From JAGPUQ01 sp963708735 (GTDB lineage: Bacteria; Pseudomonadota; Gammaproteobacteria; Pseudomonadales; Porticoccaceae): a stretch of 64,000 bases of DNA. The stretch is from NCBI GenBank assembly GCA_963708735.1, contig CAVPTW010000011.1, positions 62,001 to 126,000 of the forward strand, in the 5' to 3' direction. The notes under the pieces were generated by a model. That model saw only the letters and a program-made list of their open reading frames with translations. It ran no database searches and had not been told where the DNA came from. Numbering within the stretch: position 1 is the stretch's first letter; the number at the start of each line of letters is the position of its first letter. Positions 31,139-40,375 of the stretch are shown here, piece by piece. The position numbers and the translations under genes are program-made.

Positions 31139-33295
31139 GTGTCGGAGTCGATTGCGCCCCTGGTCTGCCTGCATCCGAGGGGAGAGGGGGAGGCGGCCGC
31201 TTCGCAGCGCGCCATCGCCGCCTGGCGCGCTGCGTTGCCGGAGCTGGAGGTTCTGGTGGCAGGGCCTGCCGGCAGCGCGGCGATAGCGGGCAACCAAACC
31301 TTGCCACTGCCGCCCGAGGCGGACATGGCCGCTGCGCTCGCCGCGGCACACGCCGCCCGACCGCAGCGCGATATCGCCTACGTACGCGGCGGTGCCGAGC
31401 TGTCCGACGACTGGGTGGCGCTGCTGGCGCGTGCCCTGCGCCTGGATCCGAAGGTCGGTGTGGCCCTGCCGCTGTGCGATGCGCTGCATCTGTTCTCGCC
31501 TTACGCGGGCGCCAGGCCCGGCTGGATCCAGGCTGGTCAGCTGCGTTCCTGGCTGGCGCGGTTTTCCCGCGATCTCCTGTTCGAGGTGCCGCTGGTATTG
31601 CCGGTGTGTGGCCTGTTCCGCGCCGCCGCCCTGGCCGATCTCGCCGCTGCTGGCGCGCTCACCGAGGCGGGCAATCTCGCTGCCCGCCTGCGCGCCCGGG
31701 GCTGGTCGGCGGTGGCCTGCGACTGGACATTTGCTCACTGGCCCGGTGGCCGGCTGGAGGCATTCTTACCTCCTGAAGACGCTGACGTCCGTGCCTTCAA
31801 TGCCCATCACCCCCTGGATTTGCTGCGCCGCCAGCTGGCCGATGCCCTGAGCGGCGGCCCGGCGGTGGTGCCACCGCCCGTGCCGACGCTGAAGCCCGTG
31901 CAACTCCACATCACCCATAGCTGGGGCGGCGGTCTCGGGCGCTGGGTGCGGGACATGTGCGAAGCGGATGCGCAGCGCCACAATCTGGTGTTGCGCTCCA
32001 TCGGCGATTGGAGCGCGTTCGGTTACCGTCTCGGGCTGTACGACGCGGCCGGCACGCCGCTGCGGGAATGGCTGCTGGATTTTCCGATCCGCTCCGTTGC
32101 CGCAACCCACTACCACTACCGGCAGGTGCTGGCCGAGGTGGTGCGCGAGTTTCAGGTGGACACGGTGATGGTGTCGTCCCTGATCGGCCATGCACTCGAT
32201 GCGCTGGCCACCGGGCTGCCGACCCTGATGGTGCAACACGACTATTTCCCGTTCTGCCCGGCACTGTCGATCCATTTCGGCGCGCTGTGCACGCGCTGCG
32301 ACGGCGGGCAGCTGCGTGCCTGTTTTGCCGGGAATCCGCTCAACCGATTTTTTGCCGACTCCGAGCCGGACCACTGGCTGGCGATCCGGCGCCGCTGGAT
32401 CGAGCTGCTGCACGCGCCCGGGGTGACGCTGGTGGCGCCCGGTGAGGCGGTATTGCGCAATCTCCGCGCGCTCGCTCCGGCGCTTGCGCTGGTGTCGACG
32501 GCGGTGGTGCCCAATGGCACCGAGCCCCTGTGCGCACTTGCGGGCGAGCCGGGCGCGGGCCGCCTGCGGCTGGTGGTGCTGGGTAGCCTGGCGCCCCAGA
32601 AGGGCGCGGAAATACTGCGCCAGGCGCTGCCGGATCTGGCCGGATTTGCCGATCTCTATCTGCTCGGCACGGGCGATGAAGGTCGCGAGTTCGAAGGTTT
32701 GCCGGGCGTCGAGGTGGTGCGGGCATACCAGCTCGCGGAACTGCCGGCGCGGCTGGCGGCCATTGCGCCCCACGCGGGGCTGCTGCTCTCCATCGTGCCC
32801 GAGACCTTCAGCTATACCCTGAGCGAGCTCTGGATGCTGGGAGTCCCGCCGGTGGCGACGCGCGTCGGCGCCTTTGCCGATCGCATCGAGCATGGCCGCA
32901 CCGGCTGGCTGATCGAGCCCGATGCGCAGGCCCTGGTGGCACAGCTGCGGCGCCTGGACGGGGAGCGCGCGGCGCTGGGCAGGGTACGGGACGCCATCGC
33001 CGCGCTGCCCGGCTGGAGCCGGGTGGACATGGTGCGGGCCTATCATCGCCTGACTCCGTTGCCGGCCACGGCGGGGTTGCCCGGGCCGGGGCCCGCCGCG
33101 TCCGGACCGGAGCAGCCGACGCGGCTGCGCACGGGGTCGCTGGCCGTCGATCCGGAAGCGCCGGCGCGACAGGTCACCGTCGATTTCCTCGATTACCTGT
33201 GCGGCAAGGTTGCGGGCAGCCGGCGCCTGGGAGGACTGCGGCGGCGCGGCGTTCTCTGGGGGTTGCGCGGGTTGCGGCGGGTGCTCCGCAACTGA
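31139..33295 (+). CDS. Two-domain glycosyltransferase (GT-A-like plus GT4)
   Basis: The 718-residue protein starts at GTG. Residues 1-235 look like a degenerate GT-A domain (LSDDWVALLARALRLDPKVG). Residues 255-640 form a GT-B family-4 enzyme: HITHSWGGGLGRWVRD, LVVLGSLAPQKGAEILRQA, and the C-lobe SIVPETFSYTLSELWMLGVP with the EX7E-type glutamates. A Pro-rich linker (about 645-675) precedes a conserved tail, DFLDYLCGKVAGSRR. It is the last gene of this cluster; xerC converges on it 85 bp away. Confidence 0.82.
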   Translation: MSESIAPLVCLHPRGEGEAAASQRAIAAWRAALPELEVLVAGPAGSAAIAGNQTLPLPPEADMAAALAAAHAARPQRDIAYVRGGAELSDDWVALLARALRLDPKVGVALPLCDALHLFSPYAGARPGWIQAGQLRSWLARFSRDLLFEVPLVLPVCGLFRAAALADLAAAGALTEAGNLAARLRARGWSAVACDWTFAHWPGGRLEAFLPPEDADVRAFNAHHPLDLLRRQLADALSGGPAVVPPPVPTLKPVQLHITHSWGGGLGRWVRDMCEADAQRHNLVLRSIGDWSAFGYRLGLYDAAGTPLREWLLDFPIRSVAATHYHYRQVLAEVVREFQVDTVMVSSLIGHALDALATGLPTLMVQHDYFPFCPALSIHFGALCTRCDGGQLRACFAGNPLNRFFADSEPDHWLAIRRRWIELLHAPGVTLVAPGEAVLRNLRALAPALALVSTAVVPNGTEPLCALAGEPGAGRLRLVVLGSLAPQKGAEILRQALPDLAGFADLYLLGTGDEGREFEGLPGVEVVRAYQLAELPARLAAIAPHAGLLLSIVPETFSYTLSELWMLGVPPVATRVGAFADRIEHGRTGWLIEPDAQALVAQLRRLDGERAALGRVRDAIAALPGWSRVDMVRAYHRLTPLPATAGLPGPGPAASGPEQPTRLRTGSLAVDPEAPARQVTVDFLDYLCGKVAGSRRLGGLRRRGVLWGLRGLRRVLRN

Positions 33296-33379
33296 GGCTC
33301 GCTGTCGCCACGGGTGGGATGGCGCCCTGTCCCCTTCGACTGGCTCAGGGCGGACTTGTCCGCCCCGCGGGTTGTCGAT

Positions 33380-34366
33380 TCATTCCGGTTCGTCGTGCCG
33401 TTCCCGACGCCGCCCGGCGCGGGGATGGGCCGCATCGTAGACGCGCGCCAGATGCTGAAAATCCAGGTGGGTGTAGATCTGGGTGGTGCTGAGGTCGGCG
33501 TGGCCGAGCAGTTCCTGCACCGCGCGCAGGTCGCCGCTGGATTCGAGCAGATGGCTGGCGAACGAATGACGCAGCAGGTGCGGGTGCAAGTGCGAAGCGA
33601 TGCCCCGCGTGCGTCCGAGGAGCGCCAGCCGCTGCTGAATGGCGCGATGGCCGAGGCGGCGGCCGCTGCGACCGATGAACAGCGCAGACTGTTCGCTGCC
33701 GCAGCACAGGGCGCGCGCACTGAGCCAATCCTGCAACGCCGTGCGCGCCTTGCCGCCGACCGGAAGCTGGCGTGTCTTGGCGCCTTTGCCGGTGACGGTG
33801 ATCATGCCGGCGGCCAGATCGAGATCGGTCAGGTTCGCGGCAGCGAGTTCGGCCAGACGCAGGCCGGACGAGTAAAAGAGTTCCGCCATGGCGCGGTCGC
33901 GCACGGCGAGCGGGTCGTCGCCGGCGGGCGCCAGGAGCTGGTGTATCTGGTCCACATCCAGGTTGCCCGGCAGCTTGCGGGCACCGCGGGGCGCGCGAAT
34001 GCCGGCGCAGGGGTCGTCCGTTGCCGAGCCTTCGCGCAATGCAAAGCGGAACAGTGCCCGTACCGACGCCAGCCAGCGCCGCAGGCTGGCGCTCGCTAGT
34101 CCCCGGGCGTGCAGTTGGGCCAGGCAGTGACGGATGTGGTGGTGCCGCACGGCGGTCAATTCCGTCAACTGCTGGCTGGCGCACCAGGCGCGCAAGACTT
34201 CGAGATCGCGGCGGTAGGCTGCCAGCGTGTGCGGCGAATAGCGGCGCTCGCTGGCCAGATAACGTTCGAAATCGGCGAGCAGCTCCGGGGTCGGGACGCC
34301 GGTGGCGTCGGCATCGGTGGCAACCGGATCGGGATCGCCACGCCTGGGACCGCCCGCGCGCGTCAT
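33380..34366 (-). CDS. xerC: Tyrosine recombinase XerC
   Basis: This site-specific recombinase resolves chromosome dimers at dif together with XerD. It has 328 residues: an N-terminal SAM-like DNA-binding domain (about 30-120) and a catalytic domain. The catalytic residues are all visible: Arg in YSSGLRLAEL, Lys in TGKGAKTRQLP, His-x-x-Arg in HLLRHSFASHLL, the second His in LGHADLSTTQIYTH and Tyr in QIYTH. About 35 extra N-terminal residues precede the usual start; a later ATG is possible. The dapF-DUF484-xerC order is the standard gammaproteobacterial arrangement. Confidence 0.95.
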   Translation of the reverse strand: MTRAGGPRRGDPDPVATDADATGVPTPELLADFERYLASERRYSPHTLAAYRRDLEVLRAWCASQQLTELTAVRHHHIRHCLAQLHARGLASASLRRWLASVRALFRFALREGSATDDPCAGIRAPRGARKLPGNLDVDQIHQLLAPAGDDPLAVRDRAMAELFYSSGLRLAELAAANLTDLDLAAGMITVTGKGAKTRQLPVGGKARTALQDWLSARALCCGSEQSALFIGRSGRRLGHRAIQQRLALLGRTRGIASHLHPHLLRHSFASHLLESSGDLRAVQELLGHADLSTTQIYTHLDFQHLARVYDAAHPRAGRRRERHDEPE

Positions 34367-34372
34367 GGCGAG

Positions 34373-35065
34373 TCAGCGCAGCAGGCGCGGACAGATGCGG
34401 TTCAGGACCTCGGCCAGATAGCTCAGGAACAGCGTGCCCATGCTGCTGCGGTAGTGATTGGGATCGCTGTTGCCGATGGCGAGGATGCCGAACACGCGGC
34501 CGTGGCAGAGGGGCACCGCCGCCACCGACCCGACCCGGTCGGCATCCGCGCCGAACAGGAAGCGCAGTTCCTCTCGCCGCAAGACGCCGCAGATGGCGCG
34601 GTTGCTCCGCAACAGGGAGCCGATGTGCTGGTGGGCTTCATCCACGCCCACCACGCGGGCACTGCTGGCCGGCAGCGTGCCGGCATCGCCGAGCAGCAGC
34701 AGGTTGTGGAACTGGACGTCGTAGTCGGCTTGCAGGCTGTGGAAGAGCGCATCCACCACGGCGCCGAGACTGTTCGCCTCGATCAGGGTGAGCACCAGAC
34801 GCTTGGTTTTCTCGAACAATTTGTCGTTTTCGCGCGCCGTGGTGAGCAGGTTGTTCAAACGCTGACGCATTTCGAGATTGCGCTCGCGCAGCACGCTGAC
34901 CTGGCGCTCGACCAGGGAGATCGCGCTGCCGGTTTCGTGGGGCAGTTGCAGGGCTTCCAGCGCCTCGGGATGGCGCGTGAAGAAATCCGGATGGGCGAGC
35001 AGGTGCTCGATGATCTGGGTTTCGTCAACCATGGGGGCGGGCGTGTCGAAATTTTTTCGGCTCAT
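34373..35065 (-). CDS. DUF484 family protein (GAF-like)
   Basis: The 230-residue cytosolic protein is of the DUF484 family, regularly found between dapF and xerC. The N-terminal helices contain IIEHLLAHPDFFTRHPEALE and a short coiled coil (SLVERQVSVLRERNLEMRQ). A GAF-like domain follows, with VAAVPLCHGRVFGILAIGN. Function is unknown. The chosen ATG at 35065 has an AGGGA ribosome site and overlaps dapF by 41 bp; ATG 35032 would reduce the overlap to 8 bp and matches the family N-terminus but lacks a ribosome site. Confidence 0.9.
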   Translation of the reverse strand: MSRKNFDTPAPMVDETQIIEHLLAHPDFFTRHPEALEALQLPHETGSAISLVERQVSVLRERNLEMRQRLNNLLTTARENDKLFEKTKRLVLTLIEANSLGAVVDALFHSLQADYDVQFHNLLLLGDAGTLPASSARVVGVDEAHQHIGSLLRSNRAICGVLRREELRFLFGADADRVGSVAAVPLCHGRVFGILAIGNSDPNHYRSSMGTLFLSYLAEVLNRICPRLLR

Positions 35066-35891
35066 AGCGGATGCGTCCCTGATACACGGTGACCGCAGGC
35101 CCGGTCAGCAGGACCGGCTGGCCTTCGCCAGCCCAGTCGATGGTGAGTGTTCCGCCCGGCAGGTGAACGCGCACGGGCGAGTCTAGCAGGTCTCTCTGGA
35201 TGCCGGCCACCGCCGCGGCGCAGGCACCGCTGCCGCAGGCGAGGGTTTCGCCGGCGCCGCGTTCGAACACCCGTAGATCAATGGTGTGGCGGTTGCGCAC
35301 GGCCATGAAGCCGACATTGACGCCTTCGGGAAAACTCGGATGCGCGCCGATCTTGGCGCCGAGCTCGGCGACCGGCGCGTGGGCGACGGCTTCGACTTCC
35401 AGCACGGCGTGGGGGTTGCCCATGGAGAGCGCGCTGAAACTGTGGTTCTGGCCGTCGATGTCGAGCTGGTAGCGGGGCGCACGCGTCGGCGTGACGAACG
35501 GAATCTCTTCCGGCGCAAAACGCGGCACGCCCAGTGCGACCTGATACAGGTCACCGCTCAGGATGACCAGTTCCAGGATACCGGTTGCGGTTTCGACCCG
35601 GAGGCGGGACCTGGTGCTGAGCCGCTGCTCGCGCACGAACCGGGCCAGGCAACGGGCGCCATTGCCGCACTGGCCGACTTCGCCGCCGTCGGCATTGAAG
35701 ATGCGATAGCGGAAATCGACGTCGGGCTGCCGCGGCGGCTCGACCACCAGCACCTGGTCGCAGCCGATGCCGAAGTGGCGATCGCTCAGGTGACGGGCCA
35801 TTTCCGGCGTGACGTTCACCTCCTGGGTGACGGCGTCGATGACCACGAAATCGTTGCCGAGTCCGTGCATCTTGGTAAACGGCAGCAGCAT
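35025..35891 (-). CDS. dapF: Diaminopimelate epimerase
   Basis: The enzyme converts LL- to meso-diaminopimelate for lysine and peptidoglycan synthesis. It has 288 residues from ATG 35891, starting MLLPFTKMHGLGNDFVVID, which is the exact family N-terminus. The two catalytic cysteines are in VGQCGNGARC and LACGSGACAAA. The open frame continues upstream only because it crosses the MITE-like insertion at 35895-36161, which ends four bases before this start codon. The normal leader and any ribosome-binding site from the lysA side are therefore replaced by insertion sequence. Confidence 0.96.
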   Translation of the reverse strand: MLLPFTKMHGLGNDFVVIDAVTQEVNVTPEMARHLSDRHFGIGCDQVLVVEPPRQPDVDFRYRIFNADGGEVGQCGNGARCLARFVREQRLSTRSRLRVETATGILELVILSGDLYQVALGVPRFAPEEIPFVTPTRAPRYQLDIDGQNHSFSALSMGNPHAVLEVEAVAHAPVAELGAKIGAHPSFPEGVNVGFMAVRNRHTIDLRVFERGAGETLACGSGACAAAVAGIQRDLLDSPVRVHLPGGTLTIDWAGEGQPVLLTGPAVTVYQGRIRYEPKKFRHARPHG

Positions 35892-35894
35892 GTC

Positions 35895-36161
35895 AGGGCC
35901 TGTCAATGCTATCCGCGCAGCTGCGACGGCGGCGCTGTTGTTGCGAGTCGAGGCGCGCCGAGCGCAGTGCACCGGGTGTGCAGCAGCGAGGCGCAACGCT
36001 GGATCGCGGCAACAGCGCCCCGTCCCTTCGGGTTGCGCCCCAAAAACCGCCATGCGGCGTTGCTCGTCGTTCATTTTGATTCACAAAACTTCGCTCCTCG
36101 CGCCTTGCCTGGCGGTTTTTGGGGCAGCAACGCAGCCGTGCGGATAGCATTGACAGGCCCT
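35895..36161. mobile_element. MITE-like element with perfect 22-bp terminal inverted repeats
   Basis: The left end agggcctgtcaatgctatcc (plus gc; 35895-35916) is the exact reverse complement of 36140-36161. A second, inner inverted repeat of 16 bp (gccccaaaaaccgcca at 36037-36052 and its complement at 36110-36125) could form a long hairpin. The element is 267 bp and has no gene. It sits exactly between lysA and dapF, its right end contributing to the lysA stop codon and its left end lying four bases from the dapF ATG. No clear target duplication is seen. Confidence 0.88.
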
Positions 36162-37410
36162 AGCCCGGCAACAGGTGTTCGCCGCGCATCAGATCGGCCA
36201 GGGTCTCGCGCTCCCGGACTACCCTATAGCGGTCGCCATCGACCAGGACTTCGGCGGCGCGCGGGCGGCTGTTGTAGTTGGAACTCATGGTGAAGCCGTA
36301 GGCACCGGCGGAACGCACGCACAGCAGGTCGCCTTCGGCCAGCCGCAACGGCCGGTCGCGGCCGAGAAAGTCGCCGGTCTCGCAGACCGGACCGACGATG
36401 TCGTAGCGGTGTTCGGGAACATCCGTGCGCGGCACCACGGGCTCGATCGCCATCCACGCCTGATAGAGCGCCGGGCGCACCAGGTCGTTCATGGCGGCAT
36501 CGACGATGGCGAAATGCTTGCCGCGATTCTCTTTCAGGTATTCGACGCGGGTGAGCAGCACGCCGGCGTTGGCGACGATGGAACGCCCGGGTTCCAGAAT
36601 CAGGGTCAGGCCGAGGGCGTCCGTGTGGCGGCGCAGGGCGGCGACATAGGCTTGCGGCGTCGGCGGCGTCTCGTCGCGGTAGCGCACCCCGAGCCCGCCG
36701 CCGAGATCGAGATGCGCAAGCGCGACGCCGTCCCGGCGCAGTTCGGCGACCAGCAGCAGGACGCGTTCGAGGGCGGCCTCGAAAGGCGCCAGTGCGGTGA
36801 GCTGGGAACCGATATGGCAGTCGATGCCGCGAATCTCGATGTTGGGCAATGCGCGGGCGCGGCGATACCAGGCACGCGCGGCGTCGATGGGCAGACCGAA
36901 TTTGTTTTCGGCGAGTCCGGTGGCGATGTAGGGATGGGTGCCGGCATCGACATCGGGATTGACGCGCAGCGACACCGGCGCGCGCAGCCCGAGTTCGCCG
37001 GCCACGCGGTCGAGGCGTTCCAGTTCGGCCAGGGATTCGACGTTGAAGCAGTGGATGCCGACGCTGAGCGCGCGCGCCATTTCCGCCGCCGTTTTGCCGA
37101 CCCCGGAAAACACCACCTTGCGGGGATCGCCGCCGGCGCGCAGCACGCGCTCCAGCTCACCCACCGAGACGATGTCGAAGCCCGCCCCGAGGCGAGCCAG
37201 CAGGTCCAGCACCGCAAGGTTCGAGTTGGCTTTTACCGCGAAACAGATCAGGTGATCGGTGCCGCGCAGGGCTTCGGCGTAGGCTTGAAACTGTTCGGTG
37301 AGCGCCGCGCGGCTGTAGACATAGGTCGGCGTTCCCACGTCCGCGGCGATGGCGCTCAGGGCGACGTTCTCGCAGCGAAGCCCGTCGGCGGCGATCTGGA
37401 GTTGGCGCAT
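36160..37410 (-). CDS. lysA: Diaminopimelate decarboxylase
   Basis: This PLP enzyme makes L-lysine from meso-diaminopimelate. It has 416 residues from ATG 37410. The alanine-racemase-like barrel carries the PLP lysine in CFAVKANSN, DCHIGSQLT, LDLGGGLGVRY and EPGRSIVANAG. The C-terminal domain has PVCETGDFLGRD with the catalytic Cys and SAGAYGFTMSSNYNSRPR. The long open frame upstream of 37410 overlaps lptM and is not used. The TAG stop is formed within the terminal repeat of the adjacent MITE-like element. Confidence 0.96.
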   Translation of the reverse strand: MRQLQIAADGLRCENVALSAIAADVGTPTYVYSRAALTEQFQAYAEALRGTDHLICFAVKANSNLAVLDLLARLGAGFDIVSVGELERVLRAGGDPRKVVFSGVGKTAAEMARALSVGIHCFNVESLAELERLDRVAGELGLRAPVSLRVNPDVDAGTHPYIATGLAENKFGLPIDAARAWYRRARALPNIEIRGIDCHIGSQLTALAPFEAALERVLLLVAELRRDGVALAHLDLGGGLGVRYRDETPPTPQAYVAALRRHTDALGLTLILEPGRSIVANAGVLLTRVEYLKENRGKHFAIVDAAMNDLVRPALYQAWMAIEPVVPRTDVPEHRYDIVGPVCETGDFLGRDRPLRLAEGDLLCVRSAGAYGFTMSSNYNSRPRAAEVLVDGDRYRVVRERETLADLMRGEHLLPG

Positions 37411-37424
37411 GGGGTGCGGGTCGG

Positions 37425-37640
37425 TCAGGGCGCCGTGCTTTCGGTGGCGCCGGCGTCGGCGGGCTTGGTCGGTGGAGTCGGCGCGGTCACGGGCGGCGCG
37501 GCATTCGGCACTTTTTCCGGCACCTGAGTCACCGGTGGCGGCGGCAGATACAAATCCCCAGTGTTGCCGCAGCCGCCGAGCGCGGCCGGCAGGGACAGGG
37601 CGAGCAGCAGGGTGGATGCGATGCGCAGCGAATTGACCAT
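37425..37640 (-). CDS. lptM: Small lipoprotein LptM (YifL-like)
   Basis: The 71-residue lipoprotein has signal peptide and lipobox ALGGC, then NTGDLYLPPPP. Lipoproteins of this form directly upstream of lysA are LptM/YifL, which helps oxidative maturation of the LPS translocon LptD in E. coli. The rest is a Pro/Thr/Ala-rich tail. It lies 14 bp before lysA and is presumably cotranscribed. An upstream TATAAT on the minus strand (37678-37673) could be its -10 box, but no -35 is recognisable. Confidence 0.87.
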   Translation of the reverse strand: MVNSLRIASTLLLALSLPAALGGCGNTGDLYLPPPPVTQVPEKVPNAAPPVTAPTPPTKPADAGATESTAP

Positions 37641-38065
37641 GGACTTGCCGCCGGACGGGTATCTGGCTTGGCATTATAGCGGCCGCGCGCCGCGCTCGGG
37701 CGTCGCTTGCGGCCGAAAGTTTTGTGGCCCGGGTGTGGGCGTCAGCGCCAGCCATTCGCCGTGGCGCGCATTCATACCTGGAGGTGTCCCAAAATCGCAC
37801 GGCAACGAATTGGATCGCGGCAGTGGGAAAGCGGACGGGAAGGACGCGCCGGCGACTGATCTATAATCCAACCCCTATGGATGTGTGGGGGTGCTCTGAA
37901 TAACCGCGCAATCGTCGTTCCCGCGCAAGCGGGAACCCAGAAATCTCAAACCCTTCTGGATGCCCGTCTGCACGGGCATGACGATTACTCAGAGTATCCA
38001 TGGATATGCGCTGCGCCACACGGGTTCGGATGCAAACCGGGCCTTCCCGCTTCGAGATGGACAGC
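37641..38065. other. Divergent intergenic region, lptM to the SEC-C glycosyltransferase gene
   Basis: The region separates the minus-strand lptM-lysA unit from the plus-strand glycan genes. It holds a possible -10 box for lptM, about 200 bases without recognised structure, a TATAAT at 37862-37867 facing right without a matching -35, and the hairpin-rich repeat at 37891-37997. No gene is seen. Confidence 0.6.
37891..37997. mobile_element. Small MITE-like repeat with two internal palindromes
   Basis: The imperfect ends are gtgctctgaataac (37891-37904) and gattactcagagtat (37983-37997). They enclose two hairpins: ttcccgcgcaagcgggaa (37918-37935) and atgcccgtctgcacgggcat (37960-37979). The motif cgttcccgcgnaagcgggaaccca is a widely dispersed proteobacterial repeat. 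It ends three bases before the first possible ATG (38000) of the downstream gene. Confidence 0.75.
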
Positions 38066-40363
38066 ATGCCGAAAACAAGGATCAAGGCCACCACCACGCT
38101 GTGTGTGATCGATACCCAGACCCATGCGCTGGCGGCGCGGGCGATGCGGTTGTCCCGGGCGGTGCTGGATTTCGCCGATGCCCTGTTCCTGTCGGATTCC
38201 GGCGCCGATACGGGCGGCGCGCGCCATATCGCCATTCCCCCGCTGGCCGGACGCGCGGCCTATTCGCAGTTCGTCATCAAGGAGTTGCTCCGGCACATAC
38301 AGACCGAGCATGTGCTGTTGATCCAGTGGGACGGCTATGTGGTCAATCCCGACGCCTGGCGCGATGAGTTTTTGCGTCACGACTACATCGGTGCGCGCTG
38401 GGGATTCCACGCCGATGCCCACTGCGTCGGCAACGGCGGTTTTTCGCTGCGCTCGCGGCGCCTGCTGGAAGCGCTCCAGGATCCCGCGATAGATCGTTTC
38501 GAGCCCGAGGATCTGCTGATCTGCCGGGATTACCGGCCCTTGCTGGAATCCCGCTACGGCATCCGTTTCGCGCCCCCCGAGGTGGCGGATCGCTTTTCAT
38601 TCGAGACCACCTATCCGCAGGGCAGACCACTGGGATTTCATGGTCTGTTCAACATGTGGCTGTTTCTCGACGACGCCGAAGTGGCCGACTTTGTCGCGGC
38701 GATGCCGGCTTCGGTGCAGGGGTCGTTACAGTTTCTGTCGCTCGCGAAAAACTTTATCGATCTCAAGCGTTTCGATTCGGCGCGCATCTTGCTGGAACAA
38801 CGCCTGCGCGCCTTTCCTTCCGACCCCCGATGTGCCGCCATGCTGGATTCGCTGAAGGGTTCGCCCGGCCAGTGCCCCGCGGCGCCGCCAAGTCGCAATG
38901 CCCCCTGTCCCTGCGGCAGCGGCAAGCGCTTCAAGCATTGCTGCGGTCAGGCTGCCGCGCCACCGGGAGCGATTGCGACTCCGACCACGAATCCCGAGGC
39001 CTTGTTGCAACAGGCCATGGCGGACCATCAGGCCGGCCGTCTGAGCAGCGCGCGGCGAGGCTACGAAGCCGTGCTGGCGCAGGGCGCCGATGCGGTCGCC
39101 GAGCATTATCTGGGTGTGATCGAAATGCAGGAACAGCGCCCGGTCGAGGGCGAAAAACGGATCCGCGCGGCGCTGACGCAGCGGGATGATCTGCCGGATT
39201 TCTTCAATAACCTCGGCCTGTGTCTGCGCGCGCAAGGGCGTCTGGACGAAGCCGTGGTTGAATATCGCAAGGCCGTGGCGTTGCTCCCGACCTATGCCCC
39301 GGCCTGGAGCAATCTCGGTCTGGATCTGCACAAGCTCGGTCAACTCGATGCGGCACTGGAGGCGTTCAATCGCGCGCTGGCACTGGATCCGAATCTGGTG
39401 CAGGCGCGCTTCAGCCGGGCATTGGTGCAGCTGACGCTGGGCGACTATGCGGAAGGCTGGGCGGGGTACGAGTCGCGCCGGCAATGCCCCGAATACGCCG
39501 CGGGCTATCGGCTCCCCGCCATGGCCGGCACGCCCCGTCCCTGGCAGGGCGAGCCGCTGGCCGGCAAAAACCTGCTGCTGATTGCCGAACAGGGTATCGG
39601 CGACACACTGCAATTCATCCGCTACGCCGGCCGGCTTGCGGATCAGGGCGGCCGGATCGCCCTCCATGTGCGCCAGGCGCATATGGCGGGACTGCTGCGC
39701 AATGTTCAGGGTGTATCGGAGGTGTACACGGGCGAAGCGGCGCTTCCCCCCTGCGATTACTTCTGTCACCTGTTGAGCCTGCCGCGCCTGTGCGGTACCA
39801 GTTCGCCGGCGGCGGTGCCTGCCAATGTCCCTTACCTGACAGCGCCGATCGCGCGTCGCTCCCATTGGCGCCAGCGTCTCGACGCGGTACCGGCGCGGCT
39901 GCGCGTCGGCCTGGCCTGGGCCGGCAACCCCGCCAACCCGGATGACCGCTATCGCTCCTGTCCCCTGCCAGCACTCGCCGGCTTGTTCGAACTGCCGGAC
40001 ATGGCCTGGATCAATCTGCAACTCGGGGCCGGGCGGGAGGAGCTCCGTGCGGTGCCAACGCCCATTCTCGATTGGGGCGACGAGCAGACCGATTACGCCG
40101 AGACCGCCGCGTTGATGGCCGAGCTCGACCTGATCATCACCGTCGACACCTCCATCGCCCATGCGGCGGGTGCGTTGGGGTGCCCGGTGTGGGTGATGTT
40201 GCAGCAGAGCGCGGATTTCCGGTGGCTGACCGATCGCACCGATAGCCCCTGGTACCCGAGCGCGCGCCTGTTTCGTCAGCCGCGCGCCGGGGATTGGTCG
40301 GCGGTCGTGGCGGATCTGCGTGCCGCGCTCACCGATTTCGCTGTCGAAGGTTCCTCGCCATGA
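38066..40363 (+). CDS. DUF5672 - SEC-C - TPR - glycosyltransferase fusion protein
   Basis: From ATG 38066 (765 residues; in-frame ATGs at 38000, 38030 and 38057 are alternatives) four modules are visible. Residues 10-230 are a DUF5672 domain (CVIDTQTHALAARAMRLS, HVLLIQWDGYVVNP, VGNGGFSLRSRRLLEAL), probably a GT-A-like fold. Residues 278-294 are a zinc-binding SEC-C motif (CPCGSGKRFKHCCG). TPR repeats cover about 310-450 (PAWSNLGLDLHKLGQLDAAL). The C-terminal 280 residues resemble the GT-B heptosyltransferase-like domain of TPR glycosyltransferases (IAEQGIGDTLQFIRYA, LGLAWAGNP-like VGLAWAGNPANPDD, IITVDTSIAHAAGALGCPVW). It would add sugar to an unknown acceptor. The SEC-C motif and TPRs suggest protein contacts. 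Confidence 0.85.
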   Translation: MPKTRIKATTTLCVIDTQTHALAARAMRLSRAVLDFADALFLSDSGADTGGARHIAIPPLAGRAAYSQFVIKELLRHIQTEHVLLIQWDGYVVNPDAWRDEFLRHDYIGARWGFHADAHCVGNGGFSLRSRRLLEALQDPAIDRFEPEDLLICRDYRPLLESRYGIRFAPPEVADRFSFETTYPQGRPLGFHGLFNMWLFLDDAEVADFVAAMPASVQGSLQFLSLAKNFIDLKRFDSARILLEQRLRAFPSDPRCAAMLDSLKGSPGQCPAAPPSRNAPCPCGSGKRFKHCCGQAAAPPGAIATPTTNPEALLQQAMADHQAGRLSSARRGYEAVLAQGADAVAEHYLGVIEMQEQRPVEGEKRIRAALTQRDDLPDFFNNLGLCLRAQGRLDEAVVEYRKAVALLPTYAPAWSNLGLDLHKLGQLDAALEAFNRALALDPNLVQARFSRALVQLTLGDYAEGWAGYESRRQCPEYAAGYRLPAMAGTPRPWQGEPLAGKNLLLIAEQGIGDTLQFIRYAGRLADQGGRIALHVRQAHMAGLLRNVQGVSEVYTGEAALPPCDYFCHLLSLPRLCGTSSPAAVPANVPYLTAPIARRSHWRQRLDAVPARLRVGLAWAGNPANPDDRYRSCPLPALAGLFELPDMAWINLQLGAGREELRAVPTPILDWGDEQTDYAETAALMAELDLIITVDTSIAHAAGALGCPVWVMLQQSADFRWLTDRTDSPWYPSARLFRQPRAGDWSAVVADLRAALTDFAVEGSSP

Positions 40364-40375
40364 CCAAGGGAAGCC

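Noticed and set aside
33332..33360. Short repeat ccccttcgactggctcaggg between converging genes
   Set aside because: It resembles a common dispersed proteobacterial repeat, but one short copy without clear boundaries is not enough to annotate.
37862..37867. TATAAT box as promoter for the DUF5672/SEC-C gene
   Set aside because: No -35 element is present at a suitable distance, and the hairpin repeat lies between it and the gene.
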